Program-made: the position numbers and the translations under genes | The notes under the pieces: generated by a model | Databases searched by the model: none | What the model was told of the DNA's origin: nothing | Seen by the model: only the letters and a program-made list of their open reading frames with translations | DNA from: Adenanthera pavonina | Lineage: Eukaryota; Streptophyta; Magnoliopsida; Fabales; Fabaceae | Assembly (NCBI GenBank): GCA_026686845.1 | Contig: JAIVEN010000022.1 | Coordinates: forward strand, 21,984,001 to 22,048,000 | Reading direction: 5' to 3' | DNA: 64,000 nt | Shown here: piece after piece, positions 24,308-35,589 of the stretch | How the letters are laid out: each line of letters opens with the position of its first letter | How positions within the stretch are numbered: position 1 is the stretch's first letter

Positions 24308-25392
24308 TTAATTGATTAAATTATAGAGAAAGACTAATGGTCCTAAAATGAAATTAATTCCACACCTAAATTACTTAAATACCCCAAGTTTTTCTTCCCT
24401 TCCCACATCATTGATATCGGCGATCAATCAATGGCCAATCAACACCAACCATTGACTGGTCAATGGTTAGTTGTTGTTGATTGGCTATTGATTGGTTAGC
24501 ATTAGCAATCAATCAATGACTTGTTAATGCCGACTGTCGAATGGTCAACAGTTAGTCATTGTTGGTTGGTTGGTGATCGACGACTTGTGAATGGCTGGAG
24601 GTTAGTGGTTTAGCAACTTCATTTCTTAAAATTTATAATTTACTTATTCTAAATTTGTAACTCAAGTTTCCAATTTTTATAACTAATAGTTATTATAGTG
24701 ATTTGCAACTTTCTTTTCAAAATTTACAACTCATTTTTCAAATTTTTATTATGAATTGTTTCACTGATTTACAACTTATTTATTCTAAATTTGTAACTTA
24801 TTTTTCAAATTTCTACTATGAATTGTTTCAATACTTTGTAACTTTTGTTTTCAAATTTTACAACTTGTTTACTCTAAATTTTTAACTTATTTTTCAAATT
24901 TTAACTTTGCATTATTCTAATGCTTTGTAACTCCTTTTCAGGATTTGCAACTTTCTTAGTTTGACTTTGGACTCTAGATAAGCAAATTACAAATTTTGTA
25001 AAAAAAGCTGCAAAATATTGGAACAATTTACAATAAAAATTTGGTAAAAAAATTACAAATCCAAAGTAAATAAGTTGCAAAATTTAGAAAAAAAAAGTTG
25101 TAAATCATTTGAACAATTTATAATAAAAATTTAGAAAATGAATTGCAAATTTTAAAAAGGAAGTTACAAATCACTATAGTAATTATTAGTAGCAAATATT
25201 ATGAAATTGAATTACAAATTTAAAATAACCAAATTACAAATTTTAGGGATAAAGTTGCAGAACTACTACTAGCTGCTATTGATTGCCTGTGAATGCCAAT
25301 GATGGTGGGGAGCCAAAGATATTTTAATAATTTCACAATGAAATTAACAACATTTTAGGATTATTGGTCTCTTTTTCTAATTTAATCAATTA
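24308..25392. repeat. 1.1 kb foldback element
   Basis: The ends are a long imperfect inverted repeat: TTAATTGATTAAATTATAGA from the left matches ATAATTGATTAAATTAGAAA read inward from the right, continuing through GACYAATRRTCCTAAAATG. Inside, the left half is made of T-rich words (TTTCAAATTTTTATTATGAA, CAACTTATTTATTC) and the right half of their complements (AACAATTTATAATAAAAATT), so most of the element can fold back on itself. GC-richer loops carry repeated CAATCAATGG/TTGATTGG palindromes. No transposase is present. It resembles non-autonomous foldback or MULE-like elements, but I could not define a target duplication. Confidence 0.75.
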
Positions 25393-25689
25393 TATGTCAC
25401 AAAAAATTGTAATTGCCATTTTTTTGAAGATTTATATATTTATTTTTAGTGTTAGGTTGGAAGTGGGAATTCACGCTAGTTTCCATGAAAAATCTCATTC
25501 AAGACCTCCCAATAAAAATATCTCCTGAAAAAGATTTATAATAATTGAAATACTAAAAAATGATATAGATATTTCATAGATAAAAAGAAAATTAGTTGCT
25601 TAGCCAAAATACTCCTTCATTCACCCTTTCCTCCCTCTCTCATTGGTACTAGTGATGTTGCCAGAGGTCCGGTCGCCAACAACATTGCT

Positions 25690-26580
25690 GGAAGAGTAAA
25701 ATATCTTCACTAGGAAAAATAGTTATAGTCACTTGGGAAATTAATTATGATCATTTGAAAAATTAGTCATCGTCACTTGAGAAATTAATTATTTCTATTT
25801 AGAAAATTAGTTATCCTTACTTGAAAAATTAGTTATTTCAACTTGGAAAATTAGTTATCTTCATTTGGGAAATTAGTTATCCACACTTGAAAATTTAATT
25901 ATTCCTACTTGGAAAATTAGTTATCCCTACTTAGGAAATTAATTATCTCTATCGTCATCGACAACTAGTACCAGTGTCGGAACAATGAAATATCCCCACT
26001 TGGGAAAATAGTTATTCCCACTAGGGAAAATAGTTATTGCCACTTTGAAAATTATTTATCCTTACTTAGGAAATCAATTATCTTCACTTGGAAAATTGAT
26101 AAATCAATTATCTCTATTTGGAAAATTAGTTATCCTCACTTAAGAAATTAATTATCATCACTTGGAATTTAGTTATCCCTACTTATAAATTTAGTTATCC
26201 TCACTTGAGAAATTAATTATCTCCATTGTTACCTCTGACGCCCCAGCTGATGATTGGCACCGGTAGCGAAATAGTGAAATATCCCTACTAAGGAAAATGA
26301 TTTTCGTCATTTGGAAAATTAGTTAACTTCACTTAAGAAATCAATTATCTCCATTTAGGAAATTAATTATCCCCACTTAGGAAATTAATTATTCCCACTT
26401 GAAAATTTAGTTATTCCTACTTAAGAAATTAGTTCATTTTACTTGGATAATTAATTTATTCTACTTAAAAAATTAGTTATTCTCACTTGATTTGGGAAAA
26501 TTTTATATTAGGTAACTAATAAATTAAGTGGAGATAACTAATTTTTTAAATGAAGATAACTATTTTTCCAAATAACAATA
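25690..26580. repeat. Degenerate 21-22 bp repeat array (CACTTGGGAAATTAGTTATCC type)
   Basis: Dozens of imperfect units follow the pattern YCACTTGGRAAATTAGTTAT, alternating 'tagttat' and 'taattat'. Three GC-richer spacers (about 25650-25700, 25950-26000 and 26225-26280), each followed by GTGAAATATC or TAAAATATC and an ACTTGGGAAAATAGTTAT-like unit, give a higher-order period of roughly 280 bp. Near 26530-26580 the units appear in reverse orientation (AAGTGGAGATAACTAATTTT), which suggests a foldback structure. No coding frame is conserved. Confidence 0.85.
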
Positions 26581-26585
26581 ATTAG

Positions 26586-26957
26586 GGCATGTTTGACGGT
26601 GCTTTCTGTTTTCTTGTTCTTAAAATAGTTTTGTAAAACTATTTTCGAGAATTAATTTTGAAAACAAGAAAACAAAAAAAATTGTTTGAATATTTGTTCT
26701 CAAAATCATAACTAATGAGTGATATATGAGTTATTTAAAATTTATAATTTTACCATTAGTGAGGTAGATATTTTTCACTTTTTCTTGCATTTTTCAGAAC
26801 AAAAACTACAAAATACTTTAAAATTGTTCTGAGTTTTCTATTTTTTTATTTTTCTATTTTCCAGAACAATTTATAAAAAATAGGTTTATTAAATAAATTT
26901 TTTTATTTTTTTATTTTTAAAAATAAAAAAACTGTTTTGGAAACACGATTGAAATTC
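26586..26957. mobile_element. Probable hAT-type MITE
   Basis: It begins GGGCATGTTTGACGGTGCTT and continues TCTGTTTTCTTGTTCTT; the right end reads AAACTGTTTTGGAAACACGA, whose complement (CGTGTTTCCAAAACAG) matches the left loosely. Terminal 'GTTTG..TTTCTGTTTT' words and TTCCAGAACA-type inner repeats are common in plant hAT-derived MITEs. No target duplication was confirmed. Confidence 0.45.
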
Positions 26958-27987
26958 TTATTTTTTAAGTATGGATATTTTACTATTTTGGTACCCATGA
27001 TATGATCACTGAGCTCCAACATTGCCGCGCCAGCGATTAGAGCTGCGATGATGTGATGTCAATGGAGAGGGGAAGGGGAAGGGAATGAGAACATTTTAGT
27101 CAAAGAATTATATATATTTTTCACTTATAATAAGGCCCTTTTTTGAAGATTTTAATTATTATAGATGCCCTCGAGGGAATAATTTTATTGGAAGGTGCTG
27201 GTATGGGATTTTCCCAAGTTTTCAAACAGTAGTACGATTTGCTGATTCAGTGATTCAAAAAGCAAAGGGCTCACTGCCCCATAATTTGGCGAATCTGAAA
27301 GGGGCGTCTGAGTTTGGTATATTGGTAGGTCACACTGTGATTGGGAGTTGGTGGTTCCCTTTGTACGTGGATCCTCACCGTTAATTAAAATTAAAATTGA
27401 TCTAATTAAATTTTATTTTATTTTCAGTTTTATAATTCTAATAATTTTATTTTAATAAATAAAAATATATAATAAAATTAATTTTCAATTGTAAATCTTT
27501 TAAAAGTACTTATTGGTTTAAAAACTAAAATTGTAAAATGTAAAATGTAAAATTTAAATAAACATTAATATAAAACATAAAATTTATAGGATATTATACT
27601 TTTCATAAATTATAAATAGTGTTAATTTTTTTAGCCAAAAAATAGTGCTATTTTTTTCCCGATTCCATGTGATGAATGGAGAGATACACCTGGTCAAATT
27701 TAAATAGTACTGCAAGTTTCATCTTGAAATGACAATAATATACTCATTGCCCATCCTCGAGTTTAGCTTTTCTGAATTGTGACTTCTCTCCACCTTCTCT
27801 TTACAATTTTATAATGTTCAGATCAAATTTTAATAATTTAGATTATGGGATCGTTTCATATACCTTGGAGAAGTTCATGCATACTGATTTGATTGTTTGA
27901 TTTTTTTTATTTCCTAATAAGTTTAAAATTTTTTAAATAAATATATTATATTTTAATATTGCAAACATAAATGCAGTTTTATTGAGA
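26958..27987. other. Gene-free DNA
   Basis: It includes a locally GC-richer stretch at about 27240-27390 with no frame I can assign, and a short TAAAATG triplication at about 27533-27553. Nothing else is seen. Confidence 0.55.
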
Positions 27988-28282
27988 AATTTGCAATTTC
28001 ATAAGAATTGGGAGAAATATTTATATTTTCATGATCTATAAAATTCCTACTTGAATTTGAAAATTTTCAACTGAAATATGAAAATATCCAATAAAAATCT
28101 AAAAAATTTTATGTAAATTTGAAAATTTCAAGTCTAAGACAAGATTTGTTTACATGAAAATTTTTCAATTTTTATTGAACATTTTCATGTCTTAGTTGGA
28201 ATTTTTTAGGTTCAGATTGAAATTTTTTTAGGTCATGAAAATATAAATATTTTCCTTGTTATCATGAAATTATAATTTTCTC
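27988..28282. repeat. 295 bp foldback (MITE-like) element
   Basis: The left arm (ATTTGCAATTTCATAAGAAT, then AATATTTATATTTTCATGAT) is the near-perfect complement of the right arm (AGGTCATGAAAATATAAATATTTTCC, then TTATCATGAAATTATAATTT). The inner halves are also complementary (AAAATTTTCAACTGAAATATG and partners). It would form one long hairpin. No protein is encoded; no target duplication was confirmed. Confidence 0.75.
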
Positions 28283-28838
28283 TTTTTTATTTCACAATTT
28301 TTCTTAAAGAATTAATGATTTTTTTAAAAATATTATAAAACACTAAAAAAAATAGAACTTTTCTAGATTTTAAGTCCAATTTTTCAAAAACTTTTTTTCT
28401 TCATCTAAACCAAAAGGGAATAATTAATTTATTTTTTGAAAAATTAAATTTCCCTTATTACTTTCACTCCACAAATTCAAATCTAGGATAAAGCCTCCAA
28501 TGAGAGAAGCCAGCCCACCAACACCAATCCCACTATTTTGACTTTTATATGACTCCAACCCCACTTACCCAAAGAAAAAAAAATTGTAGATAATCCCTCA
28601 ATTTAATTGGGTTATGTTTGGATAATTTTCCTAGCCTTTAATTTAAAACTCAATAATGAAATTTTATAAAATTTTAAATTCATGCAAATATTTTTTTTAT
28701 TTTTATCCATTATTTTATTAGCAAAATATAATGTTATTGATGTTTTATCTGTACAAGACTTAAAATTTATAAAAATTATTTATATATAACTCTAAATTAA
28801 AGGGTTAGTTACATAAAAAAAGTAAAGTTTAAGAATAT
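28283..28838. other. Gene-free AT-rich DNA
   Basis: No coding or repeat structure is recognised. Confidence 0.5.
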
Positions 28839-29250
28839 ACCTTATCACCTATGAAGCACCGATACTTCACCAAAATATACGCATCCGTATCCGATACATA
28901 ATATGATACGATACTCGTACTGTACTTATGCATATGTATCCATCCTTATCATTTTATATCCATATGTATCACTTCAAATTTTTACATTAAAATAGTGTTA
29001 TTTGAAATTATTATAAATATTTATGATTTATTTTAATATTTATACTATACTTTTTAGAATATTTAATACCCTTTTTTATTTTAATAAATAAATTTATTAA
29101 TTATACATATAAATAATTATATAAATAATATTATATATGTATAAATATCTCTCGCATCTGTATTTTCAAATTTTTAAAATTATTATATTTTTCATATCAT
29201 GTCATATTTTATCCGATACACATATCCGTATATGTTTAATTATGTTGCAT
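28839..29250 (+). repeat. Interspersed repeat, copy A (GATACG-ended, left of AHL)
   Basis: About 0.4 kb with several RTATCCGATAC words at both ends and an AT-rich middle (TTATAAATATTTATGATTTA, TAATAAATAAATTTATTAAT). The reverse complement of 34998-35362 follows the same order of phrases, so these are two copies of one family in opposite orientation. No coding capacity, no clear inverted ends; class unknown. Confidence 0.75.
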
Positions 29251-29733
29251 GTGACCATTTTTTTTTTCCAAATTTGAACATGATTCAAAATTTAGGAAAA
29301 TTTTGTATAACTTAGCATTTTTTTTCATAATATTTCTTCCGTTTCATTATATTATTTTTTGGCTTTATGTTCTCAGACTATTCCAACCAGTTTTGGCTAA
29401 TGTACAAACATTTTTAACTTTAATTATATTTTATTGTATATTTGATATTTTTAGTTTAAAAGGAATATAGTATAGTATAATGGTAATTATTTAAAATTTA
29501 ATTTTTTTTTCTTAAAAAATGGTAGTTTAATTTAAAATGCTTACTATACATCCAAACATTAAAGAGAGGGTCCTTTATTCAAAGATACAGCTATCTGTTT
29601 CACACACACTAACGCACTTTAATTCAAAAGCTCACATTTTTAATTTTCTCCTTCTCAAGTCCCAACTCCTGCTCTTGTCTTTTCTTTACTTCCTTTTTCC
29701 ATTTCCACCTCCTGCATTCCTCTCCTCCATCAA

Positions 29734-29758
29734 AACCCTAGATTTCAAATCTAGGGTT
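29734..29758. promoter_or_regulatory. Palindromic double telo-box in the AHL leader region
   Basis: A perfect 25 bp inverted repeat: AACCCTAGATTT, one C, AAATCTAGGGTT. It holds the plant telo-box core AAACCCTA on the + strand and TAGGGTTT-like on the same bases reversed, about 540 bp upstream of the AHL start codon. Telo-boxes act in promoters or near transcription starts of many plant growth genes and can recruit TRB/Polycomb proteins. Function here is inferred from motif and position only. The rest of 29251-30292 is the presumed AHL promoter and 5' UTR, CT-rich at about 29640-29730. Confidence 0.55.
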
Positions 29759-30292
29759 CTGTTTTCTTAAAGTGTTTAGGCGTGACCAGTGAAGTTCTAG
29801 ATTACAATCTTGAGTTTTCTGTGTTAAATCCAAGCTTCTGAGTTTTCTACATTATTTCCCCTCAGTGAGCTCTCGCCTGCGTTTTTCATGCTCACACTAT
29901 TGAAGCACTAAATTCATATTTTTTCGCTACTTGAGCAGACGTATCATACAGTCTGAGCGGTTCTTAGATTTCCGTACGTTAACCAGACTCTTGCCGAACC
30001 CTTGTTTTAGCATACACTGACTAAAGTTTTGAACTTGATTAAGTATTTGGGGTTACTGGGTTTTAGATCCCCTTCTTTATTCGATGCTTTTGGGCTAAAA
30101 GTTCAACCTTTCTATCCCGGCTTAAGCCTTTTGTTCTTGGCCATTCGGAGGAACCCTGGTAAAACCCCAGTTTTGATCTTTATCTTGAAGTAGTGAGAGA
30201 AGTTCGGCTCTACTCTGAAAGATTTGGGGTTGAGGATTTAAGCAGAATTACTAGAAAGTTAGTACATTTATTACAAATCTCTTAGTAAATGC

Positions 30293-33200
30293 ATGGATGG
30301 GAGAGAAGCTATGGCATTCTCTGGTGGCTCAGCTTCATACTACATGCATAGAGGAAATGTTTCTGGGTCTGGCTCTGGAACACAGCCCCAGGGGTTCCAA
30401 CAAGGACCTCCTGGGTTTAGACCCCTGTCAAATGTTGGCTTTCAAGCTCAGTCAAATGTCCGAGGTGGTTCTGTGGGTTCAACATTTTCAGTAGAGCCTC
30501 CTCGTGCCAATTTTAGTCAGGGCATTAACATAGGTTCCTCTCCTGGAGCACCTTCAGGTGAGCCTGTGAAGAAGAAAAGAGGAAGGCCGCGTAAGTATGG
30601 TCCTGATGGCCCAGTTTCTTTAGCGCTATCTCCCATGCCTGCAACTGCTAATTCTACCCCAGGTTCTAGCATATCTTCCCAGAAACGGAATAGAGGACGC
30701 CCACCTGGAACTGGAAGGAAGCAGCAACTAGCGGCTCTAGGTATATTTCTATAAGAATTTTCGTTTGTTGTTGATTTTATTTGCCTCATATTCATATTCT
30801 CTAGATGCAATATTTTCTCTTCAGCAGAATCTGTGCTTTGATTTGAATGCAAAAGTGGATTCTTATTTTCATAACAATTTAAATTCAATTTCTAGATATC
30901 CAGGGACTCACTGTGGTAATGACTTGCGAGTGATGCTGTTGAAATTCTTTTTTGTTTTCTCATATAAAGAAAAGGGGTATGGATGCGTCCTCTTGTCTTG
31001 TTAAACATTATATTCAAATATTAACATGCGCATTATACAAGTGGTATCTTATCTTTACAATTCTTTTTCTTGTGCCACTAGTCTGCTACAGTGTTTGATA
31101 TGGATGGTTAGCCTATGCCAGGCTAAAGATATTCTTAAATTCATTTTCATTTGATTTGGTTGCTTGTTACTTGTGGAATCTGCTTCAGAAATCCTTGAAG
31201 CAAACGTGATTGTCATAAATGGTTCTCCTGGACATGTATAAAACTCGGTAAACTGAGGCAATTCCATATAAGCAGCCTGCTTCATGTGCGGTGTGTACGT
31301 GCAGTGACTATGATACTTCATCAATTGGGTTTCGGAATGAACACTTTGAATTTAAAGTCCATGAAAAATTAGACATTGAGTTTCTGCTTTTCTCTTCTCT
31401 TTCTGTTGCATCTGTTTGTTGATTCGGTTGATGGTTACAGTTGGTTGTAGCCTATGTTTTTATCCTCACCTACTATGCTTTGAGATGTGCGGAGTGTGAA
31501 CTATTAATATTTATTGTTTATTTCCTCCTAGGGGAATGGATGAACAGTTCAGCAGGACTTGCATTTGCTCCTCATGTTATCACCATTGGAGCTGGAGAGG
31601 TACTTATATGATTGCATTTTTTTTTAAAAAAAAGTAGAATTTCTTGATTTTATCTATTTAGTAGTGCTATTGTTCTTTATTTTTATATCCTGAATACAAA
31701 TATGTGACTGGTTGTCTGCATCTGTAAGAAGATAAAGTTGTCCTAAACATTGGGTTATTTTAGAAAGTTGTAATCGGTATACATTCATATAGAAATCAAG
31801 GTATGAAAAATAGTTTATTTTAATAAATTGTGGTTCACTATTTCTGTACTGACTGTTGAAATGCTAATTGATCAAGTCTTGTGATGGCTCTTTTATAATT
31901 GCAAATCACTGACCCTTCATTTGGAATGAAGGGAAAATAGGGGGAGGAGAAACTAGGAGGAAAACAGTGATGAATATAGACAGAGGGTTAGTCTATATTT
32001 ATCTCTGTTTTCCCCTCAAATTTTCTCCTTATTTCAAACAAAGCCTAAAAGTAACATAGTTTGTAATAGTCATATTCTGTGCTCAACAACAGAGTATAAG
32101 ATGGAGAAGATGCTCACTCACACAATTAACATGGTAGCTGATAGCATGCAGCACAAAGCATACTACATTGAATTATCTAATTTCATTTCTGTTTCAACTT
32201 ATAAACATAGTTATTGTGTTGATAATGTTAATCTTCAAATTTGTTTATTTTTATTGCACATTATTACAAGTTTATTTTCTTTTGGGTTCCAGGACATTGT
32301 AGCAAAGTTGTTGTCTTTATCACAGCAGAGACCAAGGGCTCTGTGTATCATGTCAGGCACTGGCACAGTTTCTTCAGTCACTCTACGCCAACCTGCTTCA
32401 ACTAACATCAGTGTCACTTATGAGGTTAAAGCACTAAACCATGTTACTTATCCTTTATGGCTATATTAGGAATTCTGACATTATTGTCTTTTTTTTTCCG
32501 TGTTTTAAACACAAGAATCTACTATCTAGACTTGAAGCTTTGGAATGAATGATGTATAAGTTCTACCATCATTTCTCCATAAAGCTGCCTCTGCTGTGGT
32601 GGTTTCACTGTGCAGTATTTGCTTTAGGGGCAATTATAATTAAAAACTGGTAGAGTGAATTAATTACAAAGAAGGATTTCAGCTAATAAAAAGTGTTAAA
32701 ATTTGGAATACTGTGTAGTAAAATTGGGAGAATGAGTAGTAATAAATCCTATTTTGTGATAAATTTGTTATTTTGGTATCAAACTGTAATTCTCCCTCTG
32801 CTTTACTAGGTTACTGGTCTACTGATGATTCTGTATTGATTTAAAAAAGGGTTAATGCAGTTCACTTTAGCAATCCTTTATATGTTAGCATTGAAAAATG
32901 TATCTGGTTGCGGTTACCCTATAAATGTAAACTGTATATTTCAAGATATTCTAGCTGCATGACCATATGATAAATCCCAAATGAGGAATCATGTGTAAAA
33001 TGGATTCTCTGAAACAATGGTGTATTGGCTTGTCAGAGGCAGCGGCTTCAATGGATGTAGATTTGCAGGGCAAAGCTTAGATAGACTTCGGAAGAAATCC
33101 AAGGAGTAGAAAAAGACATGGAAGGATTAAATATAGGGTTGAGGTTGATAATATAAACAGAGTGCTTTTCTTAGCATCTCCAAGACATTTCAACTGCACA

Positions 33201-34268
33201 TTTATCGAGTGAGGGAATCATGCTGATTCCTTGAATCTCTCAGTTGCAGCATACATGATATTGAATCATGCTTGAGGTTAGAAACTTCATTGATATTTTG
33301 GCTTTTGCAGGGCCGATTTCAAATTTTATGCTTGTCTGGTTCATACTTGGTTGCTGAAGATGGTGGACCTCGCGATAGAACAGGTGGTTTGAGTGTTTCT
33401 CTTTCTAGCCCTGAGGGCCATGTTATTGGTGGTGGTGTTGCCGTGCTTATTGCTGCTAGCCCAGTTCAGGTATATTCCTCATATCCCTAAAACCTTCTCT
33501 CTTGTTCCTGGTCACTTTAAGGAGGCATTCAGTATACAGGCATCTCTCATACCCCTTTGAAAATTGTCTTGGAGAGAGTACAAGTGATATTTTATAGAAG
33601 TTGGCAAAGCTAGGAGGTTAATGTAGGATCCCAACAATTTTTTTTGTTATTATTTTTTTTCATGTGACGAGATATCATATTGTGATCCTTGATAATTAGT
33701 GTACCAAACACAAGCATCCTGAATATCAGCTAACAGTCGGGACAGTCCAGATCCTCTACACTCACTAAAGTGAACGTTGAGAACGCATTCAAAAAGAAAC
33801 AGAGAAGAGAGGATTAGCATAATTATGTGATGTGGATTCCATATGCAGCCACATTTTCTTGTGTCATTCTCTTTTCAAATGCATGAATAAATAACCCAAT
33901 TTGCTACCGAGATGCGAGTCAGGATATCATAATCACAGTATAATAAGTACTTTTTTTAATGTTGTCCCCCCTTCTTATTGATGCTGTTATGTTACTTGGT
34001 GCAGGTGGTGGTGTGCAGTTTTGTATATGGAAGCTCTAAGATGAAGACTAAGCAAGTAGCCTCTCCCAAGAATGAGAGTTCTGAGCCTAGGACTCAGACT
34101 CAGACTCAGACTCAGCCTCAGCCTAAGCATGAGGGTAATAAGTTAAGTAGTCCAATTACTCCACCCAGTGCTCAAAACTACACATTGTCTGCATCAGCCA
34201 TGTGGCCAGGAGATCTGAAAAGCTCACACACACATACTCGCACTGGCATTGACTTGACACGTGGCTGA
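30293..34268 (+). CDS. AT-hook motif nuclear-localized (AHL) protein, clade with two AT-hooks
   Basis: Five coding exons join cleanly at GT/AG sites: 30293-30740, 31532-31599, 32293-32424, 33311-33469 and 34005-34268, giving 356 residues. Two AT-hooks lie in exon 1: KKKRGRPRKYG (about 93-103) and KRNRGRPPGTGRK (about 131-143). The PPC/DUF296 domain covers about 158-290 (FAPHVITIGAGED; RALCIMSGTG; GRFQILCLSGSYL; GGGVAVLIAASPVQVVV). The tail has TQTQTQTQPQP. AHL proteins bind AT-rich minor grooves, trimerise through PPC, and shape chromatin and gene expression in the nucleus. Two hooks, exon-intron structure and the Gly/Gln-rich N-terminus place it with the intron-containing AHL clade; I do not assign a numbered orthologue. 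Introns are 791, 693, 886 and 535 bp; intron 2 holds a hairpin MITE. All joins keep frame, so the gene looks intact. Confidence 0.95.
31911..32050. repeat. 140 bp hairpin element in AHL intron 2
   Basis: The two halves are complementary along about 60 bp. GGAAAACAGTGATGAATATA from the left half matches GGAAAACAGAGATAAATATA read inward from the right half, and the outer parts CATTTGGAATGAAGGGAAAA / CTTTGTTTGAAATAAGGAGA match loosely. The right end AACAAAGCCTAAAA resembles the TTTGTTTGG-type ends of Harbinger/Tourist MITEs. It lies well away from both splice sites. Confidence 0.75.
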
Positions 34269-34997
34269 AAATTGTGAATATATATATACACATATGTTGT
34301 TGTATTGTACATCAGCTGAATTTGCAAGCATTGTAACTCTCAACTCTCAACTCTGCTAGTTAGCCCCATTATTAGGGTCACAAGTTTGCTCTAACATATG
34401 CTATAACGATCCCAACATTTCGCGGTTTAGTGATTATTTTGACTTGAGCAACATTTTATGGTTTAAAAGAAGTAAACTTTGCATCTGATAAGGTGTCTGG
34501 TTTGATATGTCGTCATTTGAAACAAGAGATGTGGTACGAGGTCGAGGATTTGACTTCTTGGTGTCTCGTTTTTTCAATTCATAGATGGAAAACAGGACCC
34601 TTGCTTCATTTCATGAGTTTATTACATGAGGATTTTCTGACCCACGAGTGGGTAAGTTATAATTCATTACGAATAATTTCTTATTGTCCCTTGCCCAGGA
34701 CTACTTGGTTACAACTGGAGGAAAGAAATTCTCTTTCTCATACGATGATTAAAATGTGAAATATCAAATTTTTTTACTTAATTTTCTTTTCCATTTGTGC
34801 GTATCAAACGAGCACTCTGGCTGTCTCTGGAATTATGACTGCCGTGATACACGTATTGTGGAAAAATATGTTCATGCTAAACAACGACAGATTAATTCCA
34901 CCATCTCACTTTCTAATTTTAGTTGGTTTTTTAAGTTGAGCAATTTGTCAGTTTACAGATTGAGACACGGCTTGAAAAAAGAATCACCAGAAATAAA
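34269..34997. other. AHL 3' UTR and intergenic DNA
   Basis: The first part should be the AHL 3' UTR; a short AT repeat (ATATATATACACATATG) lies at about 34279-34296. Beyond about 34480 short frames show no recognisable product. Confidence 0.5.
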
Positions 34998-35362
34998 CTA
35001 TATAGTATCAATATGATTACATACAAATACATATATTTGATATGAAATAATATGATATAAAAAATATAATAATTTTTAAAATTTTAGGATATGAGAATGA
35101 GAATATTTACATATTTATTTATATATAATTAAATAAATTTACTTATTAAAAGAAAAAAATAAATATTAAATATTTAAAAATTATAATATAAATGATAAAA
35201 TAAATTATAAAAAATTTATAACAATTTTAAATGATATTATTTTTTTATAAAAATTTGAAATGAAACAAATAAATATAAAATATAATAAATATATATATGT
35301 ATAAAAGTACGATACGTGTGCCATATGAGTGCGTCTTAGATTTATAGGTTATAAGATCACCC
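34998..35362 (-). repeat. Interspersed repeat, copy B (right of AHL, inverted)
   Basis: On the - strand it follows copy A (28839-29250): CACGTATCGTAC near the start, TTTCAAATTTTTATAAAAAA, TATAATTTATTTTATCATTT, AATAAGTAAATTTATTTAAT, then TTAAAAATTATTATATTTTT and ATATCATATTA near the end. It lies between the convergent AHL and GPX genes. Confidence 0.75.
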
Positions 35363-35589
35363 GTAACAAATATAAGACTAAGAAATCATCGTTCATAATT
35401 AAAGGACTCTGGATTCATACTATAAAGTAATCCGAGATAAATTCACCAACTGCTACATCCAACTTTCAAGCACATGAACAATTTATTTAGATACGCATAC
35501 GAAAGGGAGGAAACTAAGACTAACAGCTTCTACACATTTCCTTATTCATAATAACTAGTTATTCAGAGTTTGCAGGCTCCTGCAGTGAT

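Noticed and set aside
25690..26580. The 21-22 bp array as a CRISPR-like structure
   Set aside because: Units are contiguous and diverged, without unique spacers of constant length, in plant nuclear DNA.
29537..29770. 77-codon frame upstream of the AHL gene
   Set aside because: It lies in promoter or 5' UTR DNA, is composed of CT-rich sequence, and resembles no protein.
30517..30888. Reverse-strand frame across AHL exon 1
   Set aside because: It is a shadow of the AHL coding exon and intron 1.
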